A stretch of 64,000 nucleotides of DNA, taken from Pterobdella sp. o SKG-2022 (taxonomy: Eukaryota > Annelida > Clitellata > Hirudinida > Piscicolidae). The stretch spans positions 1-64,000 of the forward strand of contig OZ038321.1 in the NCBI GenBank assembly GCA_964035795.1, in the 5' to 3' direction. The position numbers and the translations under genes are program-made. Shown here in pieces: positions 54,201 through 64,000 of the stretch. The notes under the pieces were generated by a model. That model was not told the DNA's origin, ran no database searches, and worked only from the letters and a program-made list of their open reading frames with translations. Positions within the stretch are counted from its first letter, which is position 1. Every line of letters begins with the position of its first letter.

Positions 54201-54795
54201 ATATAGGAATGCATGTGATGAATGAAGATGATATAGGAATGCATATAATAAATGAAGGTGATATATGAATGATTTTGATGAATGAAGGTGATATAGGAAT
54301 GCATGTGATGAATGAAGATGATATAGGAATGAATGTGATGAATGAAGGTGATATATGAATGCATGAAGATGATATATGAATGCATGTGATGAATGAAGGT
54401 GATATAGGAATGCATATAAATAGAAATGAAAGTAATTATACATAGATAAGACACCCAAATAATCACTCAAAGGACCAAACCTTCATATTCATCTGTTCCA
54501 TCTGAGTCTTGTCAAACACCTCTCGGTTGTAACTCACCACATCTTTCCCGCTGTCTTCCACCACAGTGAAAATGGCGTCATGGGCGTCTTTAGACTCATT
54601 AGAGTGCAACTGGGGAGAACATTTGTCTCCCACTTGTTCTGTCAGGTGGATTATGAGAGCAGATGATCTGTCTGATACCACGCAAATGGTTCCTTCGATC
54701 CTTAATTCTGCGATGTAAAATGCCTCTCTGCGGCATAATTCTGTGATGGCCTCTGAAAGGATGCATCGCAGAGATTGTTTTCTATCTTCAGTCAT
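51235..54795 (-). CDS. C2H2 zinc-finger protein with two three-finger modules
   Basis: A likely nuclear transcription regulator. Exons: 54795-54481 (105 codons, MTEDRKQSLRCILSEAITEL), a finger exon ending at 53535 (its 5' edge unsettled), 52744-52656, 52570-52460 and 52269-51235. Fingers 1-3 (CPFCSKRYRFKHSLKDHINKH; CKHCSVRFIHLSSLCAH; CEICNDVFSTEQFLKQHHTW) are spread over three exons. Fingers 4-6 (CPHCDKSYNFKHTLKEHINKH; CKHCGDSFIHLASLCAHIKR; CGICGDKLMNFQSLKQHYTW) repeat the set within one exon. Between the sets lies an Asn-rich linker and TPFPPSTWPLPYSD. The first exon has no domain I recognise. An extra exon may lie in the gap 53540-54480, since phases do not meet simply. Confidence 0.85.
52600..52626. 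repeat. (TATC)n microsatellite
   Basis: A short run of ATCT units lies in an intron of the zinc-finger gene, beside a TG stretch. Confidence 0.9.
52864..53302 (-). mobile_element. LINE 3'-end fragment
   Basis: Minus-strand frame 53302-52949 encodes LGIRDIEVVLRTSRIRWFGH, VEHSVGWISQVRML and [19 protein letters not shown], ending DPLDRSEW. This is a typical LINE C-terminus. The 3' tail (ending in ATCAATCAAATCC on the plus strand) is shared with the copy in RFC2 intron 4. Confidence 0.85.
54055..54425. repeat. 30-bp minisatellite in zinc-finger gene intron
   Basis: About twelve units of AATGAAGGTGATATAGGAAT plus GCATGTGATG. The His/Ser/Leu-rich frames across it are artefacts of the repeat. Confidence 0.97.
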
Positions 54796-55268
54796 TTTAA
54801 CTCCGTGATCTTAAAACAGATTTATGACATTAACCATTTTAAGTTTGATCAAATGTGTATGTTAATATGTAGCAGAATTAGTGGAAAATTATAAAAAACA
54901 AAAAAGATGTCGACAACTAATTACGAAATCACTAACAGCACACTTTCGTTTTAATATCCATCCATAATTTATGGAAAATTTTATTTATGAAAAATTTTAA
55001 TAATCTCAAATGCTCTAAACATCAGCCAAGTTGATGTAAAATTATAATTTTGTACAGATGAAATTTTAATTTTATTTTCCATGAACATATTTGTAACACA
55101 AAATCAATAATTCTAATTTCCTCAACTATTTAATAATTTTGAAACAATAAAATTTTAAAAAAGAAATTCTGCTCAAACATGAAACAAAGCTTGATTTGAA
55201 ATTTGTTTGGATTTCGAACGTAAACACATTTTCATTACAAATAAATCCGTATAGAGTGAATTTTCACA
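54796..55268. promoter_or_regulatory. Divergent region between zinc-finger and orphan genes
   Basis: 473 bp of AT-rich sequence between divergent start codons. No distinct element is seen. Confidence 0.45.
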
Positions 55269-55857
55269 ATGGCCAATGTGAACTTGACGTTAATAGGCTA
55301 CAATAATTTATTCAGAGTTCTCTCCGATAACCCCGTTAGAGGACCCGGGTACCTCTTCGACTCAGGCTTGTACAGGGAAAAAGATTATATGAAATATTAC
55401 GATTTCTCAAAATCTCCTGCCATCTTCCACGACACTAAGCCCAGTCTTGACAAGGAATACGACTATATCTACTCTTTGAGAGTTTTGAACCACCAAAAAC
55501 TCCGCAATGCTGTTTGTATAGGTGGGTGAGTCAATTTGGTGGCAAAGTTTTCCAATTTATTCTGTTGATAAACATTCAAATTAATTTTCAAATAAATTAT
55601 TTCTCAACACAGACGGTCGTGGTATAGCACCAACAGAGATATCTGATTCGTACCGAGGTTACTATGACTTTAGAACAGACCCCTGTTTTAAATGGGCACA
55701 AAACGACAAATTCTATGGAAAAAAAAACTGCTTCCTGGCTTCGAGTTGGAAAAGTGCTCAAAAGAATGATGAATATGATTATGGTAGAAACAATGGAATG
55801 AAAGTATTGAAGGCAGATCACTATTGCATGTACGGGTCGAGAAGTTGTGCCAAATGA
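55269..55857 (+). CDS. Orphan 165-residue protein, Tyr/Asp-rich
   Basis: I do not recognise this family. Exons 55269-55521 and 55613-55857 join in phase across a 91-bp intron to a complete frame. The start MANVNLTLIGYNNLFRVLSD has no signal peptide. The sequence is rich in Tyr, Asp, Arg and Lys: GPGYLFDSGLYREKDYMKYY, DYIYSLRVLNHQKLRNAVCI. The second exon has DGRGIAPTEISDSYRGYYDF and four or five Cys (DPCFKW, KKNCFL, HYCMYG, RSCAK). The two exons share a loose G-Y-Y-D-F pattern, which might mean a repeated beta-type domain. AATAAA follows near 55978. It looks real because of a clean frame, good splice sites and balanced composition. A secreted or matrix role cannot be supported. Confidence 0.72.
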
Positions 55858-56037
55858 CCTTTTTCTTGATTTGCATTCCACGTTTCTTCAAGTTTATAGT
55901 TTCGAATTTTTTGGGTTTTTAGTGGTTCGATTCGAAAACTTTTTCAAAATAAAAGATGAGTTTTGAAAGTTGAGTGAAATAAAATATAAAATTCTTAGAT
56001 ACAGTCAATCTGCGACGAAAACAAAACAAAAAGTTCT

Positions 56038-58903
<2,866 letters not shown>

Positions 58904-59229
58904 CTTTGAATTGATTAAGTTATAATTGTTGTTTTTTTTTGCATAAAGTAATTTTCTTGATAATGTAAGCTAGTCTTACAAAAACCTTCGGGTCTTTTTT
59001 CAAATAAAGACTGTGTTTGTTGACCTTGCTATATAATTTTCTTGTTGATAAATTGTTTGGCCAAACCCTAAACTTAACGAAATGAGAATAACGATTTAAA
59101 AGTCGAATAACTCCAAATGTGTTTTCATGGAATTCAAAGATTTCTTGGCAACTCCATGGCAACAGGTAGTGTTCGAAACTTCAAATCCTTTTTCGACGTT
59201 TTCTTCAACTTAAATGCTAAATCAAATTG
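58904..59229. other. Upstream of the first visible RBPJ exon
   Basis: No gene seen. The N-terminal RBPJ exon might have been expected here or beyond but is not recognisable. Confidence 0.4.
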
Positions 59230-59480
59230 TGATCAGACTACTCACCTTGCTCCATTCTAACCTCCCTGAAGCTACCCTTCACCCTCTCACTAAAGCTTTC
59301 AACTCTGCTGCACGCCTGGTTTCTCATACTCCCATCTCTTATTGATCTTCACTGACTACCTCTTCACTTTCGTTCTCCATGTGAAATGTTTTCTCTAGTG
59401 TGAAAATCTTTTTTTAACTCATTCTGATCTTCCTTAACTTATACTACCTTCTGAGCGTGCTGGCCTACGGTCATCTACGT
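59230..59480 (+). mobile_element. LINE fragment, CR1-like C-terminal part
   Basis: The plus strand encodes LPEATLHPLTKAFNSAARLV followed by SHTPISY, then a stop and further Leu/Ser-rich remnants. This resembles the Asn-Ser-Ala-Ala-Arg-Leu-Val segment of CR1-type LINE proteins. Confidence 0.55.
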
Positions 59481-59547
59481 GCTCTCAAATATTTGCTTAA
59501 TAGGGGGATCGAATTGTTTTCTACGAAAACTTTCCACGTTAAACTTA

Positions 59548-59768
59548 TAGTAATGCCAATTTAACAATTTTTCACGTCGATTTATAGTAAATCTATTCAG
59601 CAAAAAACAGTCAAAATACTCGATAAGTTTAGCCTTACCATGAAACATCAACGAAAAAGTTCATTTAGTAGCCACTAAATGAAAATTTTATCGAAATTTA
59701 TAGCTGATTTTTTGCTCAATAAATGTACTGAAATTTTCCCATAAATCGATGTGAAAAATTGTTAAGTT
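59548..59768. repeat. Foldback (MITE-like) element
   Basis: TTAACAATTTTTCACGTCGA with TTTATAG... and AGCAAAAAACAG at the left are the inverse of CTGATTTTTTGCT and ATCGATGTGAAAAATTGTTAA at the right. The centre has a short palindrome CATTTAGTAGCCACTAAATG. No protein is encoded. Confidence 0.75.
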
Positions 59769-59934
59769 ATTTAGAAGTACATTAAAATGTCTCTAAAAGT
59801 TGATAAACAAAGTTTACTGAATTTAACTTTGAAGATGAACTCGATAAAAATTATATGGGGAAAAGTTTGCCTCAAAACCAAGTGCTGAAACTTTGAAAGT
59901 TTCCTTTTGGAAAACAGTGTATGTTCATGCTTAT

Positions 59935-61765
59935 TATGGAAAACAACGTTTTATTCACTGACCAATAGGATTGAAGCAGATTTGAATCAACTTGTATAAT
60001 TTGTAAAAAATTGTGAGCAATTTAAAGCTATAAATAATATCTTTCATTTTTAAAATATTTATAAGAAATATCAAAAAACTAAACAAAAACAATGCTTTCT
60101 TAGCGGAAAAACTAAAAAATCAATAAAATTTTATTTTGAATCAAAATATTTTGTAACGAAAAACATCAAATAAGAGGAATTTTTAATACATTTATCGGCA
60201 GTTAAAATTTTCGATAAGTTCAACCTTATCATAAAACGTTAGCGATAAAAATAAAATCGTAACTATGGTTATATGGTGATTCAAAGAATATAATTAAGAA
60301 TTAGTTAATTATTCGAAAAAACAGAAGTTGTTTCAATTTCAATGCTATTATTTCAAATAATTAATTGTTCAAGAGTACTTCAAAGAAAAATAATTTTCTA
60401 AACGATGTCACTTTTTATCAAGAGAAATTAATCTCTATGTCTCCCTTCGGTCATTGCCCCGTTCAATTTTTTCAAATCCCTTAATATTGGATCCCAGGCA
60501 TTAGTATTAACTATGAGTTGTGGGTCATTAAGCCATTGAAAACAGAATTGTTTTTATTTCAAGACTTTCTCACCAGGAGATTTTTTGTAGTGAAAACTTG
60601 TTTTTTTCTTTTTCAACTTGTAAAATCTCAGAAGTTTCCCAGTTTATTTTTCCATGGATACAATAGCGAGCATGTTTGCCAATCCCCGATATTTCTGAGT
60701 CAGCCTTTTTTGATTCAACATCAGACCTGTGCTGCTTCATTCGGGTTTTTATACTCACCCTTGTTTGGCCAATATACGCTTTATTCATATCACAAGAGCA
60801 TGTTAATTTGTAAACTCCTTTTTTGGTCCATTTTTTATGTTTTGATTTATTAATTGAGCATAGTATGTCTCCTGATTTGGGCCCAGAGGAACTATGGAAG
60901 GAAATATGTGTTTTGTGAAAGTTTTTAAAGTCCTTCATTCAAATGTGGAATGTAAGGAATAGAAACCCATGATATGTGACTTTTTCGTTGTTTTGTTTTA
61001 TTCTCACCCTTCTTCAAAGCAACTTTTTTTTTTGAGCTTCTTAGTCTATCCTTTATAATTTGCTCTTTAGATATTGTTAGTTTCTTTGGCGTGTAGGTTC
61101 TTGTGATATTTTAAAGTATTTTTCTGCTATATCCATTGTCTTCAAAATTGTTTGAGGTAGTTGATTTCGTTTTTTAAAAGGCTTTTATTGGAACACAAGC
61201 TATGGGCACGGCATAAAGCTCCTTTGAACACTCCTATCCAAGTTTTCGGATCTTGGTTGGAGGACGGATTGATGGTGAGTCCCGTGTTAGATTGTTTTCT
61301 ATAAACCGTGGTTTGTAATGTTCCATTGGTTTCTTTTATTATAAGTGTGTCAAGAAAAGGTAAGGTATGATCAGTTTTGGTTTCGAAGGTAAACTTAACA
61401 TTTTCATGGATTCCATTGAGGATATCAATAAACTCAATGTGAGAATTGTTTTCCTTATTCTTCTTCAAAATTCCGAAAGTGTCATCCATGTATATTTTTA
61501 GTGAGCGAGGCGTTCTTTACTTCCTTTTTTTGCAATTTTTATGGAAAATTATAGCTTCCGATTCTCAATAAATGTATTAAAAATTCCTCTTATTTGATGT
61601 TTTTCGTAACAAAATATTGAAGAAAAATACATACGATGTCTCTGAAAAGTTGAATGAAGATATAGCTGAGAAAAACAAAATAAAACTGGATAAATGGCAC
61701 ACTTAGAAAATCTGCTTCAACCCTATTGGTCAGTGAAAAAACGTTTTTTTTCTATAGTGAGTGTG
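59935..61765 (-). mobile_element. Penelope-like element with GIY-YIG endonuclease and inverted terminal repeats
   Basis: Minus strand. The piece 61489-61142 holds the end of a Penelope-type reverse transcriptase: IYMDDTFGI (catalytic Asp pair), FETKTDHTLPFLDTLI and VYRKQSNTGLTIN. The piece 60938-60518 holds a GIY-YIG nuclease: GVYKLTCSCDMNKAYIGQT, then IKTRMKQHRSDV and GIGKHARYCIHGKINWETSE. Frames between them are broken, and most of the 5' reverse transcriptase is absent. The flanks are inverted copies: CACTGACCAATAGG(A/G)TTGAAGCAGATTT at 59958 recurs inverted at 61725, and AAACATCAAATAAGAGGAAT at 60163 recurs inverted near 61590. Related terminal sequence is at 19190, 23145 and 49585. Confidence 0.85.
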
Positions 61766-61837
61766 ATGCTTGGTGATTGGTGGTGGAAATGACGATGAAA
61801 AAGGATGGGACCGTATTGATGAAAATATTACTGTTGA

Positions 61838-61868
<31 letters not shown>

Positions 61869-62025
61869 GGTTTTTATATTGATTATTGGAATTAATTCAT
61901 ATAAAAGCTGTTTCAGCTTAATATTTACTTAGTTTAAATAATTTTTCTTGTACTTATATGTTCTAGACATTGTATACACGCAGAAATATTAGAAGCAAAT
62001 ATTTTTGAGAGTTTATTTTTAATAA
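61766..62025. other. Spacer before the DUF229 copy
   Basis: AT-rich, with an (AT)n run at 61839-61858. No gene is seen. Confidence 0.5.
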
Positions 62026-63876
62026 TGTTAAAGAACATTTTTTTTAAATTTAAATTAGTGAAAATAATTGCAATAACTGTCATTTTAGTAAATGCTTTTT
62101 ACATTGTGTAATATATTGGGAAAAAATCTGAAAATGGACATTTTTCATTTCATCTGGAGCCCCAGCTGAAACTGCAACAGTGGGGTTAAAAAATCTCCAA
62201 AAACAATTGCAACACAAGCCTCGAGAATAATAAAGAACTCATCAGCTAGTTGTCATGTGCCTGCAATTGAATCCAAAGGGTTGGAGTTTTATACATGAGG
62301 ATTTAAACTGCAAATCAAATCAAAAAAGTAAATTTTTCATATCAAAAGGAAAAATAATTGTAAGAGATGGTTCCTTTAAAGGTGAGTGCTTCCAAGTAAC
62401 ACCCAATGAGGATTTTCCATTCAAGAATAATTCCAAAATAGAAAATGATCTTGTTGTAATCTCATGCAAATCAGGATACAGTACTATTTTACTGGGTGTT
62501 AAGCCTATTGAAAATGTAAAAGCATCCTTTGAGCCTACAGCTAGAAGTGGATTCAAATTTAATATTTTTATGCTAGGATTTGATTCAGTTTTTCACAAAA
62601 TGTGGGAAAGTTGCCTAAATCACTCAAAAAGTTAAGAAGCCTTGGTGGGGTCGTAATGGATAAATACAACATTGTGGGAGATGGCACACCCCAAGCACTA
62701 CTGCCCATTCTGACAGGCAAAACAGAAGTTGAGCTGCCAGAATCACGTAGAAGGTTTCCAAATGCTACTTTCTTCGATGGGTTCCCATGGATTTGGAAGG
62801 TGCTCAAGAGTTATGTGACTCAGTGGGGGGAGGATGCTCCAAACTCTGGCTCATTCACCATGCGAATGATGGGTTTCCAACAGCAGCCTGTGGACCATAG
62901 TATACAAATTTCAAAAAAAACTCAACCCCTATCTCTGCTACAACAACATTTCTAGCCACCAACTTTTCTACAACTATGTCCGTGAGTTCATTGCAGCATA
63001 TGATGTTGACCAGCCAAAGTTTTCATTCTTCTTCCATTCTGCATACAGCCACGGGTCTGAAAACTTTTGAGCAATGCTGATCAGGACTTGGTCGACCTCT
63101 TGGATGAGTTTCACAGCTCAGGCCTTTTAGCTCGCACTCTACTTATTTTTATGGCTGACCATGGGGCTCGATACAGCTTCTTCAGAACAACAGAGCAGGG
63201 AAAGTATGAAGAAAGACTTCCTTTTATGGCTTTGAGGCTCCCTCAAACCCTTGATTTCAAAGAACTCAACCACCACCTCTCCTTGAATTCACAAAGACTT
63301 ACATCCCCTTTCGACATCCATGAGACTTTTTTAGATCTACTCACCTACCATGAAAGAAAGACACACCCCCTCCAACGACCCTATCCAAGAGCAATCTCCC
63401 TCTTCTGAGACATTCCCCTCGATCGATCATGCCAAGACATAGGCATCGAGTCACATTGGTGCACGTGTATGTTCAACCAGGCATTTGCCATCAACACCTC
63501 CCAGGTACAATCACTGGCACACAAAGGGGTGCAGCACATCAACAAACTCATCTCCTCATTTTGCCACTCGTTGCAGCTCCATCACATTGTGTCTGCCCAA
63601 GCATTAAACACCAACAAGAACCTCCTTGCCTTCAAATCCAGCTCCGACAAGCATGGTAGAGTCCCTGACTTTTCTGACACCATGAATTCTACCCCCTCTG
63701 ACGTCATGATCACCCTCATGACGTCACCAAACAATGGTCTGTATGAGATGACAATTGACTCGAAAAGTGGCAAATTGAAACAGATAAGCAGGCTCAACGC
63801 ATACAAGGGTCAGGCAGACTGTGTCAAGAAGGAGCACCCACACCTGCGTGCATACTGCTACTGTAGAAAAGCATGA
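62026..63876 (+). pseudogene. DUF229 sulfatase-like membrane protein, intronless and broken
   Basis: It resembles animal DUF229 proteins, predicted type II membrane enzymes of the alkaline-phosphatase/sulfatase fold. A start MLKNIFFKFKLVKIIAITVI gives a signal anchor, followed by a stop. Then SPKTIATQASRIIKNSSASC, a shift near 62277, EDLNCKSNQKS and FNIFMLGFDSV. A shift near 62590 precedes KLPKSLKKLRSLGG, YNIVGDGTPQALLPILTGKT and FFDGFPWIWK. A shift in the A-run near 62915 precedes VREFIAAYDVDQPKFSFFFH and SAYSHGSENF, and a shift near 63066 precedes SNADQDLVDLLDEF and FMADHGARYSFFRTTEQGKY. An in-frame TGA lies at 63406-63408 before IPLDRSCQDIGIESHWCTC. The end is RAYCYCRKA. No intron interrupts it, unlike neighbouring genes, which suggests a processed copy. 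Confidence 0.8.
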
Positions 63877-64000
63877 GTATTAGGTGAATATTTGATATGC
63901 CAGGGTGCTTTCAAATATTACATGGTGATGTCACTAGCACAATTTGACGTCACATTTGTTGCTATTTATATCTTTTATACACTGTCATTGCTATTTTTAG
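63877..64000. other. Downstream of the DUF229 copy
   Basis: 124 bp to the window edge, with a TGACGTCA at 63945-63952. Nothing else is seen. Confidence 0.5.

Noticed and set aside
54021..54470. His/Ser/Leu repeat proteins
   Set aside because: Frames of the 30-bp minisatellite in an intron.
63406..63408. UGA recoding (selenocysteine or readthrough) in the DUF229 copy
   Set aside because: The same sequence has several frameshifts and another stop, so decay is simpler. No hairpin was evident downstream.

Overview
The window is the left end of a chromosome from an animal. It opens with about 4.3 kb of CCCTAA repeat (C-rich strand reading inward, i.e. TTAGGG telomere), followed directly by gene-dense, AT-rich DNA. 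The genes are metazoan: a Notch-pathway RBPJ, a BICD-family dynein adaptor, a fibrinogen-related protein, C2H2 zinc-finger proteins and a DUF229 sulfatase-like sequence. Spliceosomal introns are mostly short, many 50-300 bp. TTAGGG argues against typical insects (TTAGG) and nematodes (TTAGGC). I cannot name the phylum; a spiralian or other invertebrate is plausible but unproven.

Layout. 1-4310 telomere. 5289-6585 (-) ribosomal protein P0 without its acidic tail. 7411-13785 (+) aldo-keto reductase, nine exons, with retroelements nested in two introns. 13774-13902 a 33-bp minisatellite that begins inside the reductase stop region. 14283-15750 a 53-bp satellite. 16190-19063 (-) an unrecognised multi-exon gene rich in TGACGTCA palindromes. 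19850-20305 (-) a possible small membrane protein. 23752-25524 (+) a five-finger C2H2 gene. 26029-28521 (+) AMPK beta subunit. 28638-30009 (-) SRSF7-like splicing factor, and 30334-31794 (+) its inverted-duplicate paralogue with an unusual tail. 32005-33608 (-) LINE remains. 34692-35909 (+) fibrinogen-related protein. 37008-39847 (-) RFC2. 40725-48493 (+) a BICDL-type dynein adaptor whose introns carry two LINEs. 51235-54795 (-) a six-finger C2H2 gene. 55269-55857 (+) an orphan 165-residue protein. 56038-58903 (-) RBPJ without a recognisable N-terminal exon. 59548-61765 a foldback element and a Penelope-like element. 62026-63876 (+) an intronless, multiply broken DUF229 copy.

Most genes are housekeeping or regulatory and do not form a pathway together. 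Notable arrangements are divergent pairs (P0/reductase, SRSF7/paralogue, RFC2/BICDL, zinc finger/orphan), a very tight convergent pair (AMPK beta/SRSF7), and introns used as landing sites for LINE, SINE-like and Penelope sequences. Exon joins for the reductase, P0, AMPK beta, both SR proteins, the fibrinogen-related gene, RFC2, BICDL, RBPJ and the orphan were worked out by hand from GT/AG sites and frame; all keep an open frame. That makes the many frame breaks in the DUF229 copy stand out.

The least expected signals are a strong excess of the palindrome TGACGTCA, a P0 lacking the conserved stalk tail about 1 kb from the telomere, an SR protein in which a 36-bp minisatellite has replaced the RS domain, and tandem duplications that copy 5' splice sites in two genes.
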